DNA of 64,000 bases, from positions 61,260 to 125,259 of the forward strand of contig BMUX01000014.1 of the NCBI GenBank assembly GCA_014650415.1, read 5' to 3'. Every line of letters begins with the position of its first letter. Position 1 is the stretch's first letter. The notes beneath the pieces were generated by a model. That model saw nothing but the letters and a program-made list of their open reading frames with translations, was not told the origin of the DNA and ran no database searches. The position numbers and the translations under genes are program-made. The DNA comes from Streptomyces spiroverticillatus (GTDB lineage Bacteria > Actinomycetota > Actinomycetes > Streptomycetales > Streptomycetaceae). Of this stretch, positions 1 through 8,883 are shown piece by piece.

Positions 1-2739
1 CCCGTCGCCGAACTCCTCCACCGGCCTGCCCGCCACCGGGCCGGCCATGCGCATGCGGGTGCGGCCGGTGACGCCGAACAGGCTCCAGGCGTACACGCTC
101 AGCAGGACCTGGAACCGGGTGAGGCCGAGTTCGCCGCAGAGGCGGTCGAGGGCGGCTCGCCGTCCGGCGTCGAGCGAGGTGTGCAGAAGGCGGCCCGTGG
201 TCCGCCCGTGGTCCTGCCTGGTGCGTACGGGTTCCAGCGGCCCGTTGAAGGTCGACTCGTCGGCGTCGGCCTCGAACTCCGCGTACACGGCGCACAGTTC
301 CTGGCGCAGGTGGGCATACGCGTCGCTGGCGTGCCATTGCTGCTGCCACCCGGCGAAGTCGAGCGGCGTGCGCGTCGCGGAACCGGCGTCCCTCGTGTCC
401 GCGTCCCCCGTGTCCGCGGCCGGGGCCGCGCCGCTCAGGGCTTCGGCGTACAGCCGTGAGAAGTCCGTGAAGAGGATGTTCAACGACCAGCCGTCCACCG
501 CAATGTGATGGAGCGTCAGGGACAGCGTCCCCCCGTCGCTCCGGGTGTCCGGCGTCCAGCACGCACGCAGCAGGCGGGCGTGTGACAGGTCGAACGGCTC
601 GGTGAGGATCGCGGCAGGGTCCTCCTGCTCCCACCAGGGGTCGTACGACTCCCCCATCTCTTGGCGCAGCCCGTCCCGGGTGGCCACGAAGGACGTGCGC
701 AGTGCCGGATGCCGGGCCACGAGGGCGCGCAGCGCCTGCCGCAGTGCCGACAGGTCCGGTGTGCCATCCACCTGGAAGGCGAGCGGCACCTGATAGGCGA
801 GGGAGCGGGGGTCCTGCTGCTGGAGGAGCCAGAGGCGCTCCTGCTCGGCGGTGGCGGGCGCGGACCGCGCCCCGGCGGCAGCGGCGGGGACGGGGTAGGG
901 GCTCGGGCCGCCCACGCCTGTCCCGCCGTCGATCACGGCGGCCAGTCGGGCCAGATCCGTACGCAGGACGAGCTCTTGGGGCAGCTCCACCCCCCAGCGT
1001 CGCCGCACCTCGAAGCGCAGCCGCAACGCCTTCAGGGAGTCGCCGCCCACGGCGGTCCACCTGTCGGACAGGCGCAGGTCGTCGACGCCGATGACGGCGG
1101 CGGCGATCCGCAGCAACTCGTTCTGTTCGGAGCTCAGTTCACCCTCCGCCTCGGCCCGGTCCTCGTGACCGGCCCGCCAGGGCGCGCCGCCGTCACGCAG
1201 CAACGCGGCCCGGTCGACCTTGCCGTTGGCGTTGAGCGGCAGTGCGTCCACCAGGTGCACCCGGTGCGGGCGCATGTAGGTGGGCAGGCCGGCCGCCAGG
1301 TGCCGGGTGAAGTCGTCGTACGACAGCGGGGCGCCCAGTACGACGTACGCGAGGAGTTCGTTGACGCCGTGGGTGTCCCGGGCGGTGCACACGTACGCCT
1401 GGCGGACGGCGGGGTGCGCGGTGACGCACCGCTCCAGTTCGCCCGGCTCGATGCGGAAGCCGCGCACCTTGACCTGCCGGTCGGCCCGTTCGACGTACGT
1501 GTAGCGGCCTTCCGCGTCCCGGCGGACCAGGTCGCCGGTGCGGTAGTGGCGCTGCGCTCCGCCGTCGTACCAGGGCAGGGTGACGAAGCGGCGTGCAGTC
1601 TCCTTCGGGAGGTTGCGGTAACCGGCCGCCAACGCGGGCCCCGCCAGGTGGAGTTCGGCGATCTCGCCGGGCTCCGCCAGGCGGCTGCCGTCCACCACCG
1701 CCAGGGCGTGCGTGCCCGGGAGCGGGCGGCCGATGGGGATGAGGTCGGTGTCGACGTCGCGCGGGATCGGGTGACTCAGGGCGAACGTGGTCGCCTCGGT
1801 CGGACCGTAGACGTTGTGCAGTTGGGTGGTGCTGGTGCTGTTGTGCGCGTACCAGCGGCGGATCAGGTCCGCGTTGAGCTGTTCGCCGCCGACAAGCACT
1901 TGGACGATGCCGGAGAAGCAGTGCGGGACCTTGTCGACCACGGCGTTGAACAGCGCGACGGTGAGGAACAGGACGTCGATGCGCAGCCGTGCGAGCGCGG
2001 CCGCCAGGGCCTCGGGGGTCTGGGCGGTCTCGTCGCGGAGGATCACGCAACTGCCGCCGGTGAGCAGGGGGACCCACACCTCGAAGCTGAGCGCGTCGAA
2101 CGCCGGGTTGGACAGGCACGCGTACCGCGCGCCCTCGGCCACCGGGAGGTGGCCGGGGTCGGCGAGGCGCAGGATGCCGGCGTCGCGCACCTCCACGCCC
2201 TTGGGGCGACCGGTGCTGCCGGAGGTGTAGAAGAGGAAGGAGACCGGGGCGGCGACGGTGTCGTGCCATCCCGTGGCGCGGGCACGCGCGAGCAGCTCGC
2301 TGGCGGTCAAGGAGGTTGTGCCCGGCGGCAGTTCGCCTTCGGCGGGGGGATTCCCGTCGGCGTGCACGACAACCTCGCTGGAGGCGTCGGCGAGGATGTG
2401 CCGTCGCCGCTCCGGCGGGCTCTGCGCGTCCAGCGGAACGACCACGGCTCCGGCGCGCAGCACGCCGAGCATGACGCAGACCAGTTGCCAGGAGCGCGGC
2501 AGGCACACGGCGACGGTCTGGCCCGGGCGGACGCCGTGCGCGTGCAGCGCGTGGGCCACGGAGCCGCTGAGTGCGTCGAGTTCCGCGTACGTGAGACGGC
2601 GTGCGCCGTCGAGGACGGCGGGCACGGAGGGGTGGCGGCGGGCGACGTCCAGGACGGACGCGGCCAGGCCGGGCGCGCCGGGCTCCGTGGGGAGGGGTGC
2701 GGGGGTGCTTGCGGCGCGCGGGAGTGTCGTGTCGCTCAT
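1..2739 (-). CDS. Nonribosomal peptide synthetase, A-T-C, partial (runs off left edge)
   Basis: About 913 codons are visible and the 3' end lies outside the window. An adenylation domain comes first (about residues 25-510), with the ATP loop YTSGSTGRPKG near residue 190, the GYGPTE-type motif as VYGPTE, and NGKVDR at its end. A carrier domain follows with its phosphopantetheine serine in VGGDSL (about 590). A condensation domain then begins with an intact HHIAVDG. No condensation domain precedes the A domain, so this is a starter or in-trans module. Hand alignment to GrsA positions gives a pocket of D-A-F-F-V-G-V-T-F, which looks aliphatic (inference). The ATG at 2739 overlaps the TGA of the upstream NRPS in an ATGA, so the two are translationally coupled. 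The true downstream module content is unknown. Confidence 0.93.
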   Translation of the reverse strand, partial: MSDTTLPRAASTPAPLPTEPGAPGLAASVLDVARRHPSVPAVLDGARRLTYAELDALSGSVAHALHAHGVRPGQTVAVCLPRSWQLVCVMLGVLRAGAVVVPLDAQSPPERRRHILADASSEVVVHADGNPPAEGELPPGTTSLTASELLARARATGWHDTVAAPVSFLFYTSGSTGRPKGVEVRDAGILRLADPGHLPVAEGARYACLSNPAFDALSFEVWVPLLTGGSCVILRDETAQTPEALAAALARLRIDVLFLTVALFNAVVDKVPHCFSGIVQVLVGGEQLNADLIRRWYAHNSTSTTQLHNVYGPTEATTFALSHPIPRDVDTDLIPIGRPLPGTHALAVVDGSRLAEPGEIAELHLAGPALAAGYRNLPKETARRFVTLPWYDGGAQRHYRTGDLVRRDAEGRYTYVERADRQVKVRGFRIEPGELERCVTAHPAVRQAYVCTARDTHGVNELLAYVVLGAPLSYDDFTRHLAAGLPTYMRPHRVHLVDALPLNANGKVDRAALLRDGGAPWRAGHEDRAEAEGELSSEQNELLRIAAAVIGVDDLRLSDRWTAVGGDSLKALRLRFEVRRRWGVELPQELVLRTDLARLAAVIDGGTGVGGPSPYPVPAAAAGARSAPATAEQERLWLLQQQDPRSLAYQVPLAFQVDGTPDLSALRQALRALVARHPALRTSFVATRDGLRQEMGESYDPWWEQEDPAAILTEPFDLSHARLLRACWTPDTRSDGGTLSLTLHHIAVDGWSLNILFTDFSRLYAEALSGAAPAADTGDADTRDAGSATRTPLDFAGWQQQWHASDAYAHLRQELCAVYAEFEADADESTFNGPLEPVRTRQDHGRTTGRLLHTSLDAGRRAALDRLCGELGLTRFQVLLSVYAWSLFGVTGRTRMRMAGPVAGRPVEEFGDG

Positions 2740-5700
2740 GCCTGCGCCGCCGTTCCGGTCTGTGCGCGCGGGGTTTCTCCTGGGTCCGCGCCCGGCCTCG
2801 CGAGTTCCGCTTCGATCGTGGCCGCGACGTGCGGCAGCTCGGCCGACTCCAGCATGTCCCAGTGGCCGCAGCCGACCCTCTGGACGGTGTACGGGCCCTG
2901 AGTGCGGCGTTGCCAGAACGCGCGGACCGCGTCCAGTTCCTCCGGGGTCGCGCCTTCGGTCGCCTGGATCAGGACCGTGCGCGCCGTCGTCACGGAGGCA
3001 GTGTGGTCGACGGTGGTGGCCCGGTTGTGGTTGTAGAGGTGGAAGTACTGTTCGATCTGCGCGTCGTCGATGCCCGGGTACATGCCGTTGAACCGGATCA
3101 GCTTGGACCGGAACTCCGCCAGGTCGACCGGTTCGGCGGCTTCCCGCGCGGCCGGGTCGTCGCTGCCGGGCGTGTCCAGCAGCACCACGCTCAGCCGGGT
3201 GCGCCCCGCCTCGGCCAGCAGCCGCCCCATCTCGTGGGCGACCAGTCCGCCGTAGGAGAGACCGGTCAGGACGAGAGGGCCGTCGTCGGCGGGCAGCAGG
3301 GGTTCGATCAGTTTCAGGTACGCCGTGGCCATGGCGTTCACCGTGGGCAGGAAGTCCTCGCCCGGGTTGACGCCGGGCGACTGGATGCCGTGGACGCCGA
3401 GGGTGTCGGGCAGCGCCTTGGCGAGGGACAGGTAGCAGAAGGCCGTGCCGCCCGCCGGGTGCACGCAGACGACCTGCCCGTGCCCGGGGTCGCCCGGGCG
3501 GAAGGTGAGCAGGTTGCCCGGCGGCGGGCCGTCGGACGCGCGGCGCAGCAGGCCGCCGAGTTCCTCGATGGTCGGGTGCAGCAGGAGGTCGCGGACCGGC
3601 AGTGCGCGGCCGAACTCCTCCCGTATCGCGTGCGCCAGCTTGATGGCGGAGATCGAGGTGCCGCCGATGTCGAAGAAACTGTCGCGGATGCCTATGTCGG
3701 GGTGCAGCAGCAGTCGCCGCCAGATCTGATACAGCGTCAGTTCAATGTGGTCGCGCGGGCTTTCCTGGTTCACCTGGGAGGGCCGGGCGGCGCGGGCGGC
3801 CTCCAGCACGGCGGTGCGGTCCAGCTTGCCGTTGGGGGTCTGCGGCAGGCCGGGTAGTTCGACGAAGAAGGCGGGAATCATGTGCCGGGGCAGTCGGCGC
3901 GCGAGCGCGGCACGCCACTGGTCGGGGGTGCGGGGGGCGGCGGTCTCGTCGTGGCTCGCACACTCCTCCGGCCGGGTCCGCTCCTCGTAGCCGTCCTCGT
4001 GCCGGTCCCCGCCGCCCGCTGCGTCCGCCTGCCGCGTGACCATCGCCGCCACCAGATACGGTTCGCCGCTCGCGTCGAGATCCGTGAGGACCGCGGCCCG
4101 CGTCACGCCCGGTTCGTCGAGCAGCGCGGCCTCGATCTCGCCGAGTTCGACCCGGAAGCCGCGCAGCTTGATCTGGTGGTCGCCCCGTCCGACGTACATC
4201 AGGTTGCCCTCCGGCAGCCACCGGGCCAGGTCGCCGCTGCGGTACATGCGCTCACCGGGCACGAAGGGGTCCGGTACGAAGCGCTCGGCGGTCAGTGCGG
4301 GGCTGTTGAGATAGCCGCGGGCCAGTCCCGCACCCGCGATGTACAGCTCGCCCGTCACTCCGACGGCCACCGGCTCGCGACGCTCGTCCAGAACGTAGGT
4401 GCGCATGTTGGCGACGGGGCGTCCGATCGGGGCCTGGCGGGCGAGCGGTCGCGGGTCGAGGTAGGAGGTGCAGTACAGGGCGGTCTCGGTCGGCCCGTAC
4501 CCGTTGAGTATGCGCAGCCCCGGGAGCGCCTGTTCCATGCGGTGCAGGCTGTCCTCGGGAAGTGGCTGGAGTCCGGTGCGGATGCACCGCAGGTCCGGTG
4601 TGCGGAGCCTCTCCCGCGGCGACTCGGAGGTCCACTTAACGAAGGCGGGCGGCAGCAGCACGTCCACGATCCGGTGCTCGGCCAGCCAGCCCATCAGCTC
4701 GCCGGGATCGTCGCGCACGTCCTGCGGTACGAGGTGGAGTTCACCGCCGGTGGTCAGGGGCAGCAGGAACTCCTGGACCGAGGCGTCGAACGCGTAGGAG
4801 GGCCACATCGCGGAGGGCTCCCCGGGCGTCGTGCCGAACTCGGCCGCCCAGTGGTCGAGGAGGTTCAGGATGCCCCGGTGGGTGGCGGCGACCCCCTTGG
4901 GCCTGCCGGTCGAGCCGGAGGTGTAGATGACGTAGGCGAGTTCCTCCGGGCGCGCGGCGGGGACCAGGGGAGCGCGCACGGTGACTCCCGCGACCTCTGC
5001 CGACAGCTGGGACAGCGGGAGCCAGCCGTCCGGGGGCGCGGGCGCGTCGGTCAGCACCACCACCGCGCCGGAGTCCTCGACCATCCCGGCGAGCCGCTCG
5101 GCGGGCAGTGCGGGGTCCAGGGGCACGTACGCGCCGCCGGCCTTCAGCACGCCGAGTATTCCCACCACCATGTCCACGGAGAGCCGAGTGTGGAGTCCGA
5201 CGACCTTTTCGGCGGCCACGCCCCGCGCGCGCAGGGCGTGCGCCAGCCGGTCGGCCCGTCGGTCGAGGGTCGCGTAGTCGAGCCGTTCGTTCCGGTGCAC
5301 CACCGCGGTCTGCTCAGGCCGTGCCCGCACCTGCGTCTCGAAGCGCTCCACCAGGCCGCGTCCGTCGGTCGCCAGGAACGTGTCGTTGAACTCCACCAGC
5401 ACCTGCCGCCGCTCCGCCTCGTCCAGCAGCGAAAGCGCGTCGGCCGGGCGCTCGGGGAAATCGGCGAACTGCGTCAGCAGTTGGCGCAGGTGGCGTACGT
5501 GGAGTTCGGCGGTCGCGGCGTCGAAGAGCCCGGTCGCGAATTCCAGCGTGCCCTCGATGCGGCCGTCTCTCTGGCGCAGGGACAGCTTCAGGTCGAAAGC
5601 GGCCGTGTCGGCCGGGCCTTGACGCTGCGTCACACGCAGGCCGGGCATCGGCCGGTCGGCACCTCCCCCGACCCCCTCCCATGCGTACAGCACCTGGAAC

Positions 5701-6914
5701 AGCGGGGTACGGGCCAGGCTCCGGGGCGGCCCGACGAGGTCGACGACCTGCTCGAACGGCAACTCGGCGTGCTCCTCGGCGGCCCGGACCACGTCACGCA
5801 CCCGCTGCGCCAGGGCGGCGGCGGTGGGCTGCCCTGCCAGGTCCACCCGCAGGGCGAGCAGGTTGGCGAAGGGGCCGATCAGCCCCTCCCGCTCGGCACG
5901 CTCAGCGCCGGTACGTCCACGGGCGGGGGCGGGCGCGCCGACGACCACGTCCTCCTGCCCGGCGTGCTTGCCCAGGACCAGTGCCCAGCACGCGAGGACG
6001 ACGTGGGAGACGGCACAGCCGTGGATACGGGCGAACTCGGCTATTTTTGCAGTGAGTTGCTGCTCCAGCCGGACCGGGACCCGCCCGCCCCGGTGGTCCT
6101 GCTCGGCCGGCCGGGGGCGGTCGGTGGGGAGTTCCAGCACCTCGGGCACCTCGGTCAGCGCTTCCCGCCAGTAGGCCTGCTGGAGCTTCGCGTCCTCGGA
6201 CTCCAGCCACTTCCGCTGCCGCTCGGCGTGGTCGGCGTAGCCCATGGGCAGTTCCGGCAGGCCGTGCGACGGTGCGGTCCCGCCGCCGAACACCTCGTAC
6301 AGCGCGCTCAGATCGCGCCAAAGAATCCGCATCGACTTCTGGTCGGCGGCTATGTGATGGAGCGTCAGCACCAGTACGTGGCGTCGCGTCCCGAGCACGA
6401 CGAGACAGCCGCGGACCGGCAGGTCCGCCGCCAGGTCGAACGGCTGCTGCGCCACCTCGCTCTCGGCCTCGCGCAGTTGACCGGCGACATCGATGTCACG
6501 GAGCGTCGACAGGTCCCGTACGGACAGCGGAAAACCCGTTCCGGGCGGAGCCACCCGGCGGTGCGGAGCGCCCTCCACGGCGACGAAGCGGGTGCGGAGG
6601 ACCTCATGCCGGTCGATCAGGGCGTCCAGCGCCCGCGACAGCGCGACCCGGTCCAGGTCCCCCGTCAGCTCCAGCACCAGGGAGTGCTGTTGCGCGTGTC
6701 CGTCTCTTCGCAACTGGTTGACGAGCCACAGCCGCTGCTGTGCCGGGGAGAGGACGTCGGAGCGGGGCTGCTGGTACACGTTCAAGGCCAACTCTTCCAC
6801 TGTGCGGGAGCTGCCGTCGGCCGGACGAACGCGAAGCCAAGACCGCACCGTCGGCCGGTCCGGCCTTGCACCGGATGATTGATCAACACTTCGCGGCATG
6901 TCAAGAGAACCCAT
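2736..6914 (-). CDS. Nonribosomal peptide synthetase, C-A-T-TE (terminating module)
   Basis: About 1392 residues. Domain order: condensation (about 50-480), adenylation (about 500-1010; YTSGSTGRPKG, NGYGPTE, YRSGDL, NGKLDR), carrier (serine in IGGTSISA, about 1085) and thioesterase (GLSYGG nucleophile elbow about 1225, GHWDML near the end). It adds the last residue of a peptide and releases it. The condensation motif is HHIAADQ, with Gln instead of the usual final Gly. The hand-read pocket is D-A-Q-L-I-T-G-L-Y, which I cannot assign to a residue. It precedes the A-T-C gene with an ATGA overlap and lies 122 bp after an NmrA-like gene. ATGs at 6914 and 6899 are both possible and neither has a clear ribosome site; a GTG at 6800 would remove the N-terminal tail. 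It probably belongs to a pathway separate from the PBD genes. Confidence 0.93.
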   Translation of the reverse strand: MGSLDMPRSVDQSSGARPDRPTVRSWLRVRPADGSSRTVEELALNVYQQPRSDVLSPAQQRLWLVNQLRRDGHAQQHSLVLELTGDLDRVALSRALDALIDRHEVLRTRFVAVEGAPHRRVAPPGTGFPLSVRDLSTLRDIDVAGQLREAESEVAQQPFDLAADLPVRGCLVVLGTRRHVLVLTLHHIAADQKSMRILWRDLSALYEVFGGGTAPSHGLPELPMGYADHAERQRKWLESEDAKLQQAYWREALTEVPEVLELPTDRPRPAEQDHRGGRVPVRLEQQLTAKIAEFARIHGCAVSHVVLACWALVLGKHAGQEDVVVGAPAPARGRTGAERAEREGLIGPFANLLALRVDLAGQPTAAALAQRVRDVVRAAEEHAELPFEQVVDLVGPPRSLARTPLFQVLYAWEGVGGGADRPMPGLRVTQRQGPADTAAFDLKLSLRQRDGRIEGTLEFATGLFDAATAELHVRHLRQLLTQFADFPERPADALSLLDEAERRQVLVEFNDTFLATDGRGLVERFETQVRARPEQTAVVHRNERLDYATLDRRADRLAHALRARGVAAEKVVGLHTRLSVDMVVGILGVLKAGGAYVPLDPALPAERLAGMVEDSGAVVVLTDAPAPPDGWLPLSQLSAEVAGVTVRAPLVPAARPEELAYVIYTSGSTGRPKGVAATHRGILNLLDHWAAEFGTTPGEPSAMWPSYAFDASVQEFLLPLTTGGELHLVPQDVRDDPGELMGWLAEHRIVDVLLPPAFVKWTSESPRERLRTPDLRCIRTGLQPLPEDSLHRMEQALPGLRILNGYGPTETALYCTSYLDPRPLARQAPIGRPVANMRTYVLDERREPVAVGVTGELYIAGAGLARGYLNSPALTAERFVPDPFVPGERMYRSGDLARWLPEGNLMYVGRGDHQIKLRGFRVELGEIEAALLDEPGVTRAAVLTDLDASGEPYLVAAMVTRQADAAGGGDRHEDGYEERTRPEECASHDETAAPRTPDQWRAALARRLPRHMIPAFFVELPGLPQTPNGKLDRTAVLEAARAARPSQVNQESPRDHIELTLYQIWRRLLLHPDIGIRDSFFDIGGTSISAIKLAHAIREEFGRALPVRDLLLHPTIEELGGLLRRASDGPPPGNLLTFRPGDPGHGQVVCVHPAGGTAFCYLSLAKALPDTLGVHGIQSPGVNPGEDFLPTVNAMATAYLKLIEPLLPADDGPLVLTGLSYGGLVAHEMGRLLAEAGRTRLSVVLLDTPGSDDPAAREAAEPVDLAEFRSKLIRFNGMYPGIDDAQIEQYFHLYNHNRATTVDHTASVTTARTVLIQATEGATPEELDAVRAFWQRRTQGPYTVQRVGCGHWDMLESAELPHVAATIEAELARPGADPGETPRAQTGTAAQA

Positions 6915-7036
6915 GGCGGCAGCGGCCGTGAGCAGGAAGATCCGAAGCGGCCGGGGTGGCACGAGCGGCCCGCCTGCGGCCTTCGGTCGCGACTGCGGGT
7001 CCGGCCGCTCGGCCCCCTCCCCAGGACGCCGCCCCT

Positions 7037-7888
7037 CTACCTCTTGCTCCGGCGCGACCAACCGCCCTTCGCCGCCGCCTCCTTCGCGTAGAGGGCGAAG
7101 CGCTTCGGGGGGCGGCCGGTGACGCGGTGGACGGTGTCCGTGGGGTGGGAGTCGCCGAGGGCGACGAGGGCGGCGTAGGCGTCGATCTCGCGTTCCACGT
7201 CCTTGGCGGGGCGGCCCTCGGACCGGCCGACGGCCCGGTAGGAGTCCTGGTCGCCGCGGAAGGCGACGGAGAGGTCGGCGGCACTGCCGATCAACGCCAG
7301 CGCATCCGCGAAGGAGAGCGCCTCGGGCCCGGTCACCTCGTAGGTGCGGCCGGCGTGGCCGTCCTCGGTGAGGGCGGCCGCGGCCACCGCCGCGATGTCG
7401 TCCGCGTCGACGAACGTCTGGCGGCACTCGCCCAGCGGCAGCGCCAGCGTTCCGTCGAGGACGGCCTCCCGGAAGACGCCCTCGTCGAAGTTCTGGTTGA
7501 ACCAGTCGGCCCGTACGACCGTCCAGTCCACCCCGCAGGCACGGACCAGCTCTTCGGCGGCGATCAGCCGGTCGTCGCCCATCTCCTCGACGGCCCGGCT
7601 GGACAGCAGGACCAATCGGCGTACGCCGGACGCGACCGCGCGGCGGACGAAGTCCGGGGGCAGAGGCAGTTCATGAGGGAGCATCAGATACAGCCGGTCG
7701 GCGCCGGTGAGTGCGGGTTCCCAGGTGGTGTCGTCGTGCCAGTCGAAGGTGACGGCACAGTTGCGGGAGGCGGCACGGACCGGGTGGTGCGCGTCGCGCA
7801 GCAGGGCGGCGACCCGGCGGCCGGTGCTGCCGCGGGCGCCGAGGACGAGGACCGGGGCGTGCGGGGTGGCGGGGTGTACGTCGTTCAT
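7037..7888 (-). CDS. NmrA-like NAD(P)-binding oxidoreductase or redox-sensing regulator
   Basis: 283 residues. The N terminus holds a Rossmann loop, LVLGARGSTGRRV (about residues 13-25), followed by NmrA/atypical SDR features: LVLLSSRAVEEMG, TVVRADWFNQNF, and a substrate-domain stretch TYEVTGPEALSFADAL. The catalytic Tyr-x-x-x-Lys of classical SDRs is not evident, as is common in NmrA-like proteins that sense NADP or act as quinone reductases. It lies 43 bp after the MarR gene on the same strand and before the two NRPS genes, so the four may be one transcript. The role in the pathway is unknown; a tailoring reductase or a redox sensor are both possible. Confidence 0.85.
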   Translation of the reverse strand: MNDVHPATPHAPVLVLGARGSTGRRVAALLRDAHHPVRAASRNCAVTFDWHDDTTWEPALTGADRLYLMLPHELPLPPDFVRRAVASGVRRLVLLSSRAVEEMGDDRLIAAEELVRACGVDWTVVRADWFNQNFDEGVFREAVLDGTLALPLGECRQTFVDADDIAAVAAAALTEDGHAGRTYEVTGPEALSFADALALIGSAADLSVAFRGDQDSYRAVGRSEGRPAKDVEREIDAYAALVALGDSHPTDTVHRVTGRPPKRFALYAKEAAAKGGWSRRSKR

Positions 7889-7931
7889 GCCAGGTGCAAC
7901 GAGACAACCTCCGCCGAGGCACCGGAGCGCG

Positions 7932-8396
7932 TCACCGGGCCTGGTCGGACTCCATGGCCGCGGCCACCTTCTCGCAGAGTTCCGCGAACAGGGCGCTCTC
8001 CCCCTCGGTGAGCACCGAGGCGGCGAGCCGCCCGACATCGTGGTGGCCGCGGGCGATCCGGGCGAGGAACCGGTGCCCCTCGGGGGTGAGGGAGGTGCTC
8101 AGTTCGCGCCGGTCCTCCCCGACGGTCATCTGCTGCACCAGTTTCAGGTCCTTCAGTACGCGCAAGGTCTTGGACGTGGTCTGCCGGGAGACCTCCAGTA
8201 CGTCGCTCAGTTCGGAGGGGCGCATGGAGCCGCGCGCCCGCAGGAGTTCGAGGACGTCGTACTGGTGCCAGTTGACACCTTCGGGGTTGACGCGGGACCG
8301 GCGCGCGACGAGCAGGCACTGAAGGTGGGTCAGGGCTGCTTGCAGAACGGTCGGTTCGGGGCGGTGGGCGGGGGTCGAGCCGTCTCGTGGAGTCAT
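7932..8396 (-). CDS. MarR-family transcriptional regulator
   Basis: 154 residues with a winged-helix core typical of MarR: MRPSELSDVLEVSRQTTSKTL as recognition region (about residues 57-77), then the wing with DRRELSTSLTPEGHRFL. MarR proteins are dimeric repressors that bind 16-20 bp palindromes and are often released by small aromatic ligands. It is transcribed divergently from the PBD operon, with 487 bp between them, and a perfect 20 bp palindrome sits there at 8737-8756. It therefore probably controls the PBD operon, its own operon (NmrA and NRPS genes), or both (inference). The start ATG at 8396 is the only good one. Confidence 0.92.
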   Translation of the reverse strand: MTPRDGSTPAHRPEPTVLQAALTHLQCLLVARRSRVNPEGVNWHQYDVLELLRARGSMRPSELSDVLEVSRQTTSKTLRVLKDLKLVQQMTVGEDRRELSTSLTPEGHRFLARIARGHHDVGRLAASVLTEGESALFAELCEKVAAAMESDQAR

Positions 8397-8708
8397 GAAC
8401 GCTTCCCGTACGAGGGGTGACCGGTGGGAGAAGGTGCCAAGGTATCAAGGGTCGTGCGCCGGGTCGTCGCGGCCGTCGGAGATGTTTTCCCTGTGGATAC
8501 CATCTGGGGTGCGTGAGCGCGCGAAGCCGGGGTACCGGACTGCGAGAGCCGGGCACGGACGCGTACCGGCCGACCCGCAACGGCCGGGCAGACAGCCCAG
8601 ATCGGACGACAACGGGACGGGGCAGCGTGGCACGCCCCATTCCGCCGGTCGGTCTGCACGGCTTTCCCCACCATGAAAAGCGCTCAACCTGCGGATCAGC
8701 ACAGGCGT

Positions 8709-8737
8709 TTGACATCGATACGGAATCGTGATTGATT
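8709..8737 (+). promoter_or_regulatory. Predicted sigma-70-type promoter of tomA
   Basis: A consensus -35 TTGACA at 8709-8714 is followed after 17 bp by TTGATT at 8732-8737, a fair -10. Transcription would begin near 8744 and leave a leader of about 140 nt before tomA. The start point lies inside the palindrome at 8737-8756, the usual geometry for repression. Confidence 0.55.
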
Positions 8738-8756
8738 GATTTCCGTAAGGAAATCA
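8737..8756. promoter_or_regulatory. Perfect inverted repeat, candidate MarR operator
   Basis: TGATTTCC-gtaa-GGAAATCA, 8 bp arms with a 4 bp spacer. Size and AT-rich half-sites fit MarR-family operators, and the divergent MarR gene is adjacent. Similar TTCC/GGAA inverted repeats occur between tomG and tomH. Confidence 0.6.
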
Positions 8757-8883
8757 CATTCCGTTTAATTCTCCGCTGCAATTGCGCCACCCCGAATCAG
8801 TTCCCCGCGAAATGCGCCCTGTGCGCTCGGGGAACCCGAACGGGAGCCCTTCCTCCGGCCCCACCCAGAGGAGATCAGCGATC

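Larger units (their letters stand above)
8397..8883. other. Divergent intergenic region between MarR gene and tomA
   Basis: 487 bp without a convincing gene. The part nearest tomA is clearly lower in GC than its surroundings and carries the promoter and operator described separately. The first 300 bp next to the MarR gene show no structure I could interpret. Confidence 0.8.

Noticed and set aside
661..2901. Long open frame on the plus strand across the NRPS genes (also 3882-6878)
   Set aside because: Low-complexity, Gly/Arg/Val-rich product with no domain. It is the antisense shadow of clear NRPS genes on the minus strand.
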